This document shows, in pieces, positions 10,621-21,369 of a stretch of DNA of 64,000 nt (position 1 is its first letter; the number at the start of each line of letters is the position of its first letter). A program made the translations under genes and the position numbers. The notes beneath the pieces are model-generated. The model was not told where the DNA came from and ran no database searches. It saw only the letters and a list, made by a program, of their open reading frames with translations. The stretch is from Helianthus annuus (Eukaryota > Streptophyta > Magnoliopsida > Asterales > Asteraceae), in contig NC_035434.2 of the NCBI RefSeq assembly GCF_002127325.2, forward strand, positions 79,650,664 through 79,714,663, in the 5' to 3' direction.

Positions 10621-10920
10621 TTGGGCCTTAGGTGTACTTGACTGCTACTGTTAACATGTTCTACATGTATGCCATGATCGTTATGTGTTCGTAACTTGTT
10701 AGTTATGCGTAAACTTACGTTTACTACTTAAACCTAGACCTGACTTGTATGGTAACCATGTTAAGACGTGGTTAACCACAAACAACTCGATTGACCTTTT
10801 TGCCTATCTGCCGAGCTAACCTAAGGTGAGTTCACACTTTCTACAACGCATGGGATTCCCGGTGGTTGGGAATGGGTAATTGATTGAAAGGAAACCTGCG
10901 TATTCTTCATGGGTAGAATA

Positions 10921-11025
10921 CGTACCTCCACCCTCTTAATTGAAGGGTGACAACATTGGAACATGCGTGATCTCCTTGTATGGGACACGTACCTCCACCC
11001 TCTTAACTGAAGGGTGACAACATTG
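10921..11025 (+). repeat. 67-bp tandem duplication in solo LTR
   Basis: The block starting CGTACCTCCACCCTCTTAA recurs after 67 bp with few changes (10921 and 10988). Confidence 0.85.
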
Positions 11026-12394
11026 ACACTAGACAAAAACTCTATCATTAAGTCCCTCATTTTTAACGACGGGTCAATGACGAATGGGTCATTAGTTAAA
11101 TAGCGTTATTAGGTTTGACAAGTCTCACACCGTGCCACAGAGGACGGGAGTGAATTAATAGATTTGGGCACTTCAATAATGATAGACATTGACTTAGGGA
11201 ACCCAACTTACTTCAGTCAGTAGTCGATATGGTAACGGGTCTAGTGGGATATTCATGGGGTAGCCCCCACGGCTGGGAGCCAGAGAAAAAGGAAGGGAAT
11301 GACTATGTTTTTAAACTATGGGGTAACCCCCACGGCAAGTAAGACAACTAAAAGAAACTTATGTTTTTGAAACAACTTAAAACGAACACCCATCTGTGAA
11401 CTCGCTCAACTTTGTTGTTGATTCGTTAGTATATGCCTTGCAGGTCGTTAGGTGTTTAGATGGAGTTTGCACAGGAGGACGAGGTTGTTGTGGGACATGG
11501 ACTGTTGAGTTCCATGTTAAACTTATGAACTTTTAAACTTACGTTTTGGGTTTTGAACTTTATGCTTCCGCTGATAACTTGAACTTGTTGAATTGTTTGA
11601 CACCAATTATATTGTTTGGTTTGGACTTTTATTTACTTAATTATTTATGTTTCAATATGATTGGTGGTTGGATCTTGGTCGGTCACGCCTCCTGCGGTGA
11701 TACTCCGCTTGTGGAATTTGGGGGTGTGACAGTCACCCTACAAGGGGAGCGAAGGCGTGTGAGTTCGGTGGATTAGGAATTTAGAAATATGATTATGAAT
11801 ATGGAATGTTGATTAATACGAATTTACACAAAAGGTTATCTTTGTTAAGGCACTAATTTTGGACACCATAATTGTGTGTGTTTCATGGGAACTAATCGCC
11901 CATTGAAGTCCAAGTATGAGGAACCTTTACGTAAAGATAATAATACCATAATATATCACGTTTAACCATGAGTTTGGTTAAGATGATGATTCGGTTTAGA
12001 GTTCATGTATTATAGTTAGTCTACTATTATTAAGGAGCCATAAGAATGGTCATGGAAGGAGGTTGGATGATGAACATCCATTTAACCTCATTATATGATT
12101 CACCAATGCTTTTGTGTTGACTTGTTACTTTAAAATATATTGAAAGAGCTTGGTATTGATACGTTGAAAAAGAAATCTAGTAGGATGGACTAGATACGTT
12201 CTTAGTTAAAATTTTGTTTTTGTTGTTTAAATTGTTATGTTGTTGTTATCGTCCTCTTAAACATTGTATTCGAATCCTTAGTAATAAAATGAAATTTTAT
12301 CTTTAACTTATTATCACATAGTCTTGTTATGATGTCTCTTTCAATCTCGTTTTCGTCTCACTCTGATGTTTCCGCCATCGGTTGGGGTGTGGCA

Positions 12395-13107
12395 GTTAAC
12401 ATGTGAAATAGGTCAACTTTCGTGTGGGGCATTCATACGAGAGTTGGAACTCTCTTGTATCACTGTTAATGCGAGAGTTGGTCTCTCTTATCTCATTTTT
12501 CATGTGAGAGTTGAAACTCTCTCGTGTGACTATTCATGAAACTCTTTCTTGTGTCTCTATTCATGCACGAGCTGGAACTCTCTCGTGTCACTATTTCTGC
12601 AAGAGCTAGAACTCTTTAACGTAAAAAATCATACAAGAGTTGTGCGTCATACCTTTTTTGAAGAAACCATAGAAGCTCAACAATGGTGGTTCTACTTTTG
12701 TTGCTCGTTACACATTAAGAACCTAACTTTTACGTAAGCATCTCACATTTGTTTTGTTGTATCAAACTTAAGCTTAAACCCTTTTTAAACCACTGAGAAT
12801 GGTGCAAACTGGGCACGCCTTAGATATTCTAATGAAGAAAGTACCTCGAGGCCTTGATTCCTCTTTTGAAATCACACTAACGAAGTGATTTCACACCTAA
12901 AGCTTGGTTCTTTGTCCCTCTAACTGTTCGTCACTCTAAGTTGAATGAACTTAGTAGGAAAGTGATAACTAAGGTTTGCTAAAGCACACAATTTCCATTT
13001 AGGATATTTTCAAATTTCCAAATTAGTCCTTGGATAACCTTAGTGTTTCATCTTCCACCTCCAGGTTTGGAATTGTAAGTGAAAGCAATAAAATATGGGA
13101 TGTTACA
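12395..13107 (+). repeat. Possible LTR fragment with GAGAGTT hairpin repeats
   Basis: 12421-12635 contains about six degenerate ~40-bp units built around GAGAGTTGAAACTCTCTCGT, each able to form a GAGAGTT/AACTCTC hairpin. The stretch ends with GGGATGTTACA at 13107, which looks like an LTR terminus, but no left end, primer site or target duplication could be set. No convincing coding sequence. Confidence 0.45.
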
Positions 13108-14338
13108 GTAGTAGATAACTTATATCTTAGAGAGTGCAATTAACCGAAATGAGTGAGAATACTCATCCATTCGTAAGTGATTACATTTTATGATTGATTC
13201 AAAGCATTCTTGATGATAATTGAGATGAATTAATATTTCGCTACTAACACCATTAAACAATCAATGTAAGAACTAGTAGTGGAGGACGATCTAACATCTA
13301 CAATTTCTATTTTGGGTTAGTCTTTCTCGGTAAGTCATATTGAATTTCAAGTGCTTTTTTGCTCACTAATACGTTTTTCTAAATTTATTTGCTTTTTAGT
13401 TAATTAAATAAATCACTTTTTTTGTAAATACTAGATACGTTTTCAGAGTTTGCTAAATTATTTTTTTACCATTATCCTATGAAAATATTGGTAAAGAATC
13501 AAATAGGGAGTTTGGCTTTGTTAGGAAGAGTAAGAAGAAAACTTTTCATTACACCTGGCAAAATAGAAAAATAAAAGGGAATGGTATTTTAGTCAATCTC
13601 TCTTTATATTTTCAATTTCTCTTTTCATGTTTCTTTAAAAACCATCATTTTAACCTTTGCTTCACTTTCTCTCTCTAGAATTACTACATCATAATGTGAT
13701 TTTTTACAATCAATGAATCAAACACTCAATCAACATGTTTTGCAACGTTTTTTAATAAATCAAGTTCAATTTCAAACAACTTCTCATTTTTTTCAGTTTA
13801 ACATAATGCGATTGAACATGAGAAATCGATTGAAACATGTACTTCTCTTCTCAAATTTCTCAAAACTTCTATAGTTAAAGTTATGATATCTATGATTCTA
13901 ACCATGTCTTGATGTATTTATGTGTTTGGGCAACATAATTGCTTCCAATTTTATTGAGAAATTAGTAGTACAAAGTTGCACAGCAGATGTTTGACAAAAT
14001 CCCTCAAATAAATTTACACAACATGTAGTTGTTAACAAGAAATTAACTAAAGCATAACATATCATGAACTAGCATGCATCACATACATGTCAACCCAAAG
14101 ATTCCACTAGCGTAATCTTATCATCGCAGTGGCAAGACCGTTTGTATGATTACTTAACATAGACCCAACAAGGGCGGTGTTTTGCTCCTATAGCGCTATA
14201 CATATTAAGGGAGGCTTGTACAAAGTTAATGACAAAGTATATTGCAATAATGGCTTCTAGCATGCATGTATTTCTAAAGTATAAACGTGTAAAACATGTA
14301 TATTGGTTTTGATTGTATGAATAAAGTATTTGCGTATA
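13108..14338. other. AT-rich stretch without recognised gene
   Basis: No open frame of interest, no repeat structure beyond simple AT-rich runs and no terminal motifs. A short run near 13975-14020 could encode AQQMFDKIPQ, reminiscent of a PPR repeat, but its frame is closed on both sides. Confidence 0.5.
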
Positions 14339-14998
14339 TGTGTTTGTGTGAGTTTTAATATGATATATATATACACACACACACATTACACCCAAAAGTG
14401 TAAAAACGGAAAGGAGGTCATGTATACTCACGGTTTACAAAAGCTTACAAAAACGCGAGTAAGTAGTCTTGAGGAATTAGGAATGCCGAGGTCACCCTAC
14501 AAGGAGAACGAACACGTGTGAGTTCGGTGGATTATGGATTTAGAATTATGTTTATGAATATGGAATGTTGATTAATACGAATTTACACAAGAGGTTATCT
14601 TTGTTAAGGCTCTCATTTTGGACACTATAGTCATGTGTGTTTCATGGGCACTAATTCGCCCACAGGAAGTCCAAGTATGAGGAACTTTTACCTAAAGATA
14701 ATAATACCATAATACATCACATTTAACCACGAGTTTGGTTAAGATGACGATTCGGTTTAGAGTTCATGTATTATACTTAGTCCTCAAGACTTACTCGCGT
14801 TTTTGGGAGCTTTTGCAAAACATGTGTATGCATGACCCCCTTTCCATTTTTACACTTTTGGGTGCAATATATATATCATATTAAACTCACACAAACACAT
14901 TCGGTTTAGAGTTCATATATTATTAAGGAGCCATAAGAATGGTCATGGAACGAGGTAGAATGATGAACATCCATTTGACCTCATATATGACTCACCAA
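14339..14998 (+). repeat. Second copy of the old LTR, with inverted duplication
   Basis: It matches the sequence around 9012-9129 plus 11732-12110. It keeps the solo-LTR target site unoccupied (14491-14495). Arm 14339-14475 recurs as a reverse complement at 14781-14900, and the inserted arm is flanked by two copies of a 25-bp block (14751-14775 and 14900-14924, starting TTCGGTTTAGAGTTCAT). A TA/CA microsatellite sits at about 14362-14385. Confidence 0.8.
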
Positions 14999-15351
14999 AT
15001 CACAAAATCATCAACTTTGTTGACCTGAATGAACAAATCCTGGCCATTGATTTACATCATCAAATCGAAAAATACGCTAGTGTATTTTCATTATCAAATC
15101 ATGACCATTGATTTACACTTATGTATTGATAATCAAGGGCTAGGATTAGTCCAAACAATTCACTATCAAAGGGGTTATTCACAAATTAACCTAACCCCAT
15201 GTAGCTTTCGCATAGAAATTTTTGGAAATATACGTTTTCGACCCCCTGTTTTATAAAAATTTTTAGGTCCGGTGACTTCCGCCACCGGTCAGAAATCTCA
15301 AGCTTCGCCACTGCCTATCCCTGTTTTATATATACATATATATATATAGGA
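14999..15351. other. Intergenic stretch with a TE-tail-like segment
   Basis: 15235-15315 (TTCGACCCCCTG, GGTGACTTCCGCCACCGG, GCTTCGCCACTG) resembles the end of a dispersed plant repeat, but I cannot name the family. A TA-rich run follows at 15330-15352. No gene seen. Confidence 0.35.
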
Positions 15352-16371
15352 GAATGATCCGTTAGCAACCACCCTTTGTTGCGAGAACGCGAGAACCAAG
15401 TGTGAACACAACCAAAAAATACCTAAAAAAATCAAAAAACACTCAAAAGAAATTTTTTTTTACTATTTTTTATAAAAAAAATCGCTATATTTCGTCACGA
15501 AAAAAAATTTTTTGAGTAACCATTATCCATGCACATGTGCATATGTATCAATTCCTTAACAAATTCCGTAATACATTACTAACATCAGACAATTGCACTT
15601 TCATTTACACTACCAGTCATAATACACTACATTTTACATTAACAATATTAGATATGCACATGTGCATCTAAATGTATGAACTTGTTATAACATTAACAAC
15701 ACTAGAAATGCACATGTGCATCTATATGTATGAACATGTTATAACGTGTTTTGGTACACCAATTTGAATACACTTTCCCTTTCCTCTATCATACCATCAA
15801 TAATACACTACCATTACCTCCTACCATCCGTAATACAATACCATTGCCTCCTACCATCCATAATACAATACTATTATCAATATTTCACTTTATTACATGT
15901 ACATCAACACCATTTATACCATCCAAACAAAATATTACATCATAAAGTGACAAATATAATCAAACCATCAACCACTAGATATAACTAACCAAAACACATG
16001 TATACTTCATCATTTAAAATCACAAACTTTTTTGTTCCAAAACACGTTATATGATGGTTATACATAATGATGCACGTGTGCATTCTTAATATTGGTAATG
16101 TAAAAAGTAGTGTATTGCGGATTGTAATTTAAATTAAAGTGCATCTTTTCTACTACTAGTAATATATTACGGAATTTATCCAAGAAATGATACATATGCA
16201 CATGTGCATCCATAACTGTTAATCGAAAAATCAATTTTTTTTTTGGTAACAAAATATAGCGATTTTTATTAGAAAAATATTAAAAAAATGTTTGTTTATG
16301 GATTTTTTTTAGGTATTTTTTGTGTTCAAATTGGGTATCGCGGTTCTCGCAATAAGGGTGGTTCTCACATT
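15352..16371 (+). mobile_element. Foldback element FB1 (long inverted arms)
   Basis: The left end (GCGAGAACGCGAGAACC, GTGTGAACACAACC, near 15380-15415) returns as its reverse complement at 16320-16365. Inverted similarity continues inward for several hundred bases: CGTAATACATTAC, GCACATGTGC palindromes and AACGTGTTTTGG occur in both arms. There is no coding frame. Two 30-bp units (CCTCCTACCATC) sit in the centre near 15805-15865. The right tip is interrupted by FB3. Non-autonomous; the transposase source is unknown. Confidence 0.7.
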
Positions 16372-16857
16372 TGGGAACACTAAAAAAGTGGGGAACCGGG
16401 GAACACTATTAAATAATCAACTTAGCATGTTAAAAATCAACTTTTTCAGATGTTTTTGGTGTTTTTCCTTATAAATACATTTAGAAACATTTTTAATAAA
16501 AAATTAAAAAAACTAAAAAATATTAAAAAAATGGTTAAAAAACATTTGAAAATATATCTTATAAAATTAACTTAACATGTTAAAAAAAATCAGTTTTTTT
16601 TTTTAATTTTTTCAGCACTTTTGCTTATAAAAATGGGTAAAAACTATTCCAATAAAAAATAATTTTTGTAAAAAAAAAATTAATCCTTTTTTTTAACTTT
16701 TTTTGTATTTTAGTTTTTTATTTTTTTATTAAAATTGCTTCTACAAGTATTTATAAGGAAAAGCGCCAAAAAAGTTTTTAAAAAAATTGATTTTTAACAT
16801 GTTAAGTTAAATCTTTAAAAGTGTTCCTCGTTTCCTCACTTTTTTAGTGTTTCCCAA
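16372..16857 (+). mobile_element. Foldback element FB3, inserted at the FB1 end
   Basis: The ends GGGAACACTAAAAAAGTGGG and its inverted counterpart at 16830-16856 (CACTTTTTTAGTGTTTCCC) bracket an AT-rich hairpin. AACTTAGCATGTTAAAAATC on the left is mirrored near 16790-16808. No coding frame. It could fold almost completely on itself. Confidence 0.7.
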
Positions 16858-16883
16858 TGAAGCTCACACTATATATACACATA

Positions 16884-17011
16884 TGGTAGTGTTCATGCGA
16901 GAACCACCTTTATTGCGAGAACCAATGTGAACACAAAATACATAAAAAATCTAAAAAACACACAAATTTTTTTTTGAATATTTTTTTAAAGAAAATCGCT
17001 ATATTTCGTTA

Positions 17012-17052
<41 letters not shown>

Positions 17053-17908
17053 TTTTTTTCGAGAAACAATTATGGATGCACATGTACATATGTATCATTT
17101 TTTTGACAAATTCCGTAATATATTACCAGTAGTAGACAAATGCACTTTCATTTACACTACCATCCGCAATACACTACTTTTTACATTACCAATATTAAAA
17201 ATGCACATGCGCCTCATTATGTATAACCATGATATAACGTGTTTTGGTACAAAAAGTTTGTGATTTTAAATGATGAAGTAGGCCTATATACATATTTTTT
17301 TGTTAGTTATATCTAGTGGTTGTTAGTTTGATTATATTTGTTAGTTTGTGATATAATATGTTGTTTGGATGGTATAAAGGGTGTTGATGTACATGTAATA
17401 AAGTGAAACTTTGGTAATGGTATTGTATTATGGATGATAGGAGGTAATGCTATTGTATTACGGATTGTAGGAGGTAATGGTAGTGTATTATGGATGATAT
17501 GATAGTTGAAAGAGAAAGTGTATTCAATGTAGTGTAACAAAACACGTTATATCATGTTCATACATATAGATGCACATGTGCATTTTTAATATTGTTAATG
17601 TTATAACAAGTTCATACATATAGATGCATATGTGCATTTCTAATATTGTTAGTGTATTATGAAATGTAGAGTAAATGAAAGTGCAATTGTCTAATATTAG
17701 TAATGTATTACGGAACAAAGAAATGATACATATGCACATGTACATGGATAATTGTTACTCGAATTTTTTTAGTGATGAAATATAGGGATTTTTTTTAAAA
17801 ATATTAAAAAAAAATTGAGTGTTTTTTGTTAGGTATTTTTGGTTGTGTTCACACTAGTTCGTACGGTTCTCGCAATAAATGCTGGTTTTTTACGGATCCT
17901 TCTCATAT
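16884..17908 (-). mobile_element. Foldback element FB2, same family as FB1 in opposite orientation
   Basis: The whole stretch is approximately the reverse complement of 15352-16371: the same GCGAGAACC ends, GCACATGTGC-type palindromes, AACGTGTTTTGG and the CCTCCTACCATC-type repeats on the opposite strand (17430-17490). It contains a run of about 40 A at 17011-17050. Small open frames here are repeats of those in FB1 and have no recognisable product. Confidence 0.7.
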
Positions 17909-18373
17909 ATAAACATGTATATTAAAAAGGAGTTAGAGGGATTGTTTGATAAATTTACTTGGACATTTTGATAAATTTACTTAGACGAGACATTGAAAAC
18001 AAACAGCAGATGTTTGTTCGACTAACGATATTCAAACTTTATGTAATTTATTATTTTTATTCAGACATAATAATGCATGCAATTTATTATACTTCAAGTA
18101 CTTGCCAAAATGAATAAATTACAACCATATAGAGCCCAAATCGAGTGGCATCTAATTCAAATACACACAAGCACATTATCCTCTCTTTAATAAGTAACTA
18201 AAAGTAATATATTACCTTCCTCCTTCAATAATTAAAAAAAAAAAAACTCAACTGTTATACAATGAACAAACAATATGTTTTTTTTTCTGCTTTTCAAAAA
18301 AACAATCTCTTAATAAATATTCACAAAATCTCAGCAGGATTATATGAATTTCTTTTCATTGCCACAGAGGGCA
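17909..18373. other. 3' flank of the MIF gene
   Basis: AT-rich; no gene or repeat boundary seen. It should include the 3' untranslated region of the minus-strand MIF gene. No unambiguous polyadenylation signal could be fixed. Confidence 0.4.
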
Positions 18374-18655
18374 TTAATTATCAGAAGTTGAAGAACACTC
18401 ACAAGCAACCTCATCTACGTCTCTCCGATGGAAATTCCTGTGGCACCCACAAGCGGCGCAGCTCAGTGCATCTCTTGTTCCTTCTTCTCCGTTTGCCATG
18501 AACTCTCTGCAACCGTCTACGGCATACCGACCAATGTTAGCCGCATGGTTCTTTAAACATTGCCCATAATGAACGGTTCGGATTACCGACGCAATCAGCG
18601 TTGTATCGGAATTACTCTTTTTGATCACTAACTGTCGTTTCTTCATGGCGCTCAT
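18374..18655 (-). CDS. MIF: Mini zinc finger (MIF) protein, ZF-HD family
   Basis: A 93-residue, single-exon gene. From residue 27 it is a complete ZF-HD dimerisation zinc finger: [32 protein letters not shown] and [13 protein letters not shown], with Cys33, His37, Cys49, Cys66, Cys69, Cys71, His72 and His76 in place. There is no homeodomain after the finger, which defines the MIF subgroup. Known MIFs heterodimerise with ZHD homeodomain factors, keep them from DNA or the nucleus, and affect hormone responses and floral meristem termination. The first ATG (18653-18655) is used; the ATG at 18644-18646 gives [12 protein letters not shown], closer to the start of known MIF1, and may be the true start. 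The C-terminus (CECSSTSDN) is short and acidic. The only likely functional host gene here. Confidence 0.93.
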   Translation of the reverse strand: MSAMKKRQLVIKKSNSDTTLIASVIRTVHYGQCLKNHAANIGRYAVDGCREFMANGEEGTRDALSCAACGCHRNFHRRDVDEVACECSSTSDN

Positions 18656-18963
18656 CTCTCTCAAGAAAAATCTTGAGAATTAAGGAAGAGTGATGTGTTT
18701 TTAAAGAAACCCGGAGGGTTGAAAATGAGTTTCCCCACTAGGAAAAATTATGTAACATGCCAAGGAGGACCATATTCTCTCCCCCTCTCTCTCCCTCCCC
18801 CTCTCTCGTCCGTTATTTATTAAAGCGGACTAATGGAAATTTCTCATGCGTTACGGTTGGAATTCAATCAGTATTGATTGGATTCTGTTCGTTACGGTAC
18901 CGGTACAATAGAGACACTTGCTATTTACGATATAAAAAAATACTTTATTGTGTATATAACTTA
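18656..18963 (-). promoter_or_regulatory. 5' flank of MIF with GA-rich tract
   Basis: 18775-18808 is a CT run on the plus strand, so a GA-rich tract about 120-150 bp upstream of the MIF start codon. Such tracts are common in plant 5' untranslated regions and core promoters. No clear TATA box was seen. A Tourist-like MITE begins at 18964, about 310 bp from the start codon, so it could lie within the promoter. Confidence 0.45.
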
Positions 18964-19283
18964 GGGGCTGTTTGTTTATCTCTTAATAGAGCTCTTAATG
19001 ATTTAGACCTCTTACTCGTTCAGAACTTAATGGTTCAGACTGTTTGTTTCGCAAGCAGATATCTGAATGGTTCAATCATTTGCCTCTGAATGGTTAACAT
19101 TATACTGAGTCTGAATGGTTGACACCTCTAATCTGAATTGGTTAGACATTTGCCTCTGAACGGTTAAGTATTATACTAGCTCTTAATTGTTCAGACCTCT
19201 TGTTGGTTCAACACTTAATGGTTCAGACCTCTTACCTCTTACTGGTTCAACACTTAACCATTCATAAGTTGTCAAACAGTCCC
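18964..19283 (+). mobile_element. Tourist-like MITE (PIF/Harbinger type)
   Basis: 320 bp with inverted ends GGGGCTGTTTG and CAAACAGTCCC, flanked by TTA on both sides (18961-18963 and 19284-19286), the target duplication of PIF/Harbinger elements. The interior repeats GAATGGTT and CTTAATGGTTCAGACC many times. No coding capacity. Confidence 0.82.
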
Positions 19284-19742
19284 TTAATTTTTAGTGATTT
19301 TTTTGCGAATAACATGTATAAATATTGTTACCCCTATCGAAGTTATTCAGATAACGCCAGTTTAGTTCGCCATCCATGGTAAATAAAGCACAAAAATATT
19401 TCACCCATTCGATTTTGAAAGCAATTGTTAGAAAACACATATAAAAATAAGCATGTCATCATAATATATTTAGAAATTTATAAAGCATTAAATTATATGA
19501 TTAAAAAAATAAAACGGGTCAAGGGAATCAATTAATTAAAATAAAAACCAAATGAGAATAAGATGTGACACCATGTACGTTTTTGTTGCGATAATTTAAA
19601 CATTAATACTCATAACTATAACTATGTTTTGTATCAAGAAAGAGATAAAAATAGTAAAAGATGTAAAAGAAAGCATACATAAATAATATTATTTTTACTA
19701 TTCCTTAGTCACGGTAAATGTATTATACTGGTATGGTATTTA

Positions 19743-19946
19743 GAGGGTGTTTGGGATTACGTTTTAAAATGATTATTTTATTATTGCGTTTGTAAAACAT
19801 AAATAATCTAAAAAAGTTTTTGGATAAAAAAAGTGATTATCTGCCTCCAAAACGCAGTTTTGGAGAAGCATGTACCTACGTACTTTTTCAAAACGTTGTT
19901 TTGAAAACGCAAAATTTATTTTGAAAACGCAACACCAAACACCCCC
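19743..19946 (+). mobile_element. Second small MITE with TTA target duplication
   Basis: 204 bp with ends GAGGGTGTTTGG and CCAAACACCCCC and flanking TTA (19740-19742 and 19947-19949). The interior is rich in AAAACGC / GCGTTTT inverted runs. The ends resemble those of the MITE at 18964, but it is a different family. Confidence 0.78.
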
Positions 19947-20506
19947 TTATAACCAATTCAAATTAATAGTATGCTTTTGGAACATTGCTGTGCATTGTGG
20001 TGAGAAATAGTTTAGTTAGTTATAGTACTCGTACTACTCTGACTTGGTATAACAACAGATAGAAAAAACCTAAAAAATAAACTCGTGAATCATTTCGGTT
20101 TGTAAAAGATTTATACTACAAACCATAAAAATGCATACTGGAAAACACAAAAATGAATACAACTCCGTTTTCAACATTATTCGGGAGGAATGAGTCAACA
20201 TTATTCAGGAGGAATGAGAACGATATTTGTAACGGGAACCACAAAAAATCAATATTGTTACCACTATTGAAGTTGTTGGTACAATACTGGTTAAGTTCGT
20301 CACAATAAAGAATAAAAGAATTAGGACTTTTAACAAAATCTTTATTTAAATGTAGATAAAAAATAAGCACGTATATTCGGATTTTATATCAGATTACATT
20401 ATATTATTATATTATTAGAAAAACAAAAAAGTAAACAATGTCAGTTAAGAAAAACTAAATGTGTGGTAGCTTTCATAACATATTAGCATGTACGTTTATG
20501 TTTCAA

Positions 20507-21369
20507 CTAGGTTAGAACCTCGTATATTACACGGGTTGAATAAATATAATTTTATATATTAAGTAATAAAATAGTTACATCTTTTAAAAACTCGTGTATT
20601 GCACGATTTGAATAAACACATGTCTTACACGAATAATGTAATCCGTTAACACATTTAGTCATTAAGATGTGTTTTCTAACAAAATGAACTTTGAGGTACT
20701 ATTTACTTATTGTAACATTTCACTTTATTTTTTATTAGGTTAGAGAGTTGTGTAGTACATGGTTTATAACATTTTACTTTGTTTTTTTATTATTAGATTA
20801 GAAACTTACGTATTACCTGATGTTGGATAATCAGCAGAAAAAAAAAGAAAAGAAATATTTTAGTAAAAAATATTAAATATACAAGAGATAAACTGGATAT
20901 TATGATTTAATATTATTATTTCATTGGAGTGTAAAACGGGATAAGGATTCTAAATATACCACATGTATAAAATAATAGATATGTTCTACATGTATTGAAT
21001 AAATCCTTTTAACGAAACAGTTGATTAAAATAAATATTTTTATTTTAATATGTGATTATCAGTTATCCTTGTCTTTATCATCAAAATATAAAAACAATTA
21101 AAACTACCAATTAAATAAAATCTTTATCTTTATAAATATTTAAAACGCTAATATATTTTTTTAGATTTTAATAATTAATATATGATTATAATAATTAATA
21201 TATTATTATCAGTTATCTTTATCTTTATCATTAAAATCTCTTTTACAAATTTTAAATTTAATATTATCAATAATTAACTTTCCATAATAAATATTTAGAA
21301 AAATAATAAAGACCGCCTCATAGAGCGGCATGTGTCCCTAACATGGTTTCTTTTATTATATAGTATAAA
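20507..21369 (-). mobile_element. Non-autonomous Helitron A
   Basis: On the minus strand its 3' end has a hairpin-forming sequence (about 20518-20536) about ten bases before the terminal CTAG (20507-20510). The 5' end matches that of the other Helitrons here except that the terminal TC reads TT. It sits between A (20506) and T (21370). At least two copies of the hairpin-bearing unit lie at the 3' end. No transposase or helicase is encoded. Confidence 0.8.

Larger units (their letters stand above)
9130..11731 (+). repeat. Solo LTR of a chromovirus-type gypsy element
   Basis: 2602 bp from TGTGACACC to GGTGTGACA, flanked on both sides by the 5-bp duplication GTCAC (9125-9129 and 11732-11736). 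The unoccupied version of the site, with a single GTCAC, is present at 14491-14495. Landmarks shared with the 3.1-kb LTRs at 22488 and 39525 include GGTGAGTTCACACTTT, AACTCTATCA, GGGTCATTAGTTAA and GGGGTAACCCCCACGGC, so it belongs to a related family. No internal region or primer site follows, hence a solo LTR left by recombination. No coding capacity is recognised. Confidence 0.88.
9012..12394 (+). repeat. Old gypsy-type LTR, interrupted (9012-9129 and 11732-12394)
   Basis: After removing the solo LTR at 9130-11731 the two parts join into one sequence that matches the copy at about 14385-14998 (shared landmarks TACACCCAAAAGTGTAAA, CGCGAGTAAGT and GTGAGTTCGGTGGATTA). The right end GTTGGGGTGTGGCA follows GATGTTTCCGCCATC, as in the LTR ending at 7519. 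It is cut on the left by copia-2. No genes are seen. Confidence 0.72.

Noticed and set aside
13975..14020. PPR-like peptide AQQMFDKIPQ
   Set aside because: Only about 15 residues, with stops shortly before and after in the frame; too short to call a gene.
18262..18501. 79-codon plus-strand frame overlapping the MIF gene
   Set aside because: Antisense to a clear ZF-HD finger; no domain of its own.
18655..18664. MIF start at a TTG codon at 18662-18664
   Set aside because: Plant nuclear genes start at ATG; the next in-frame ATGs at 18655 and 18646 both suit the family.
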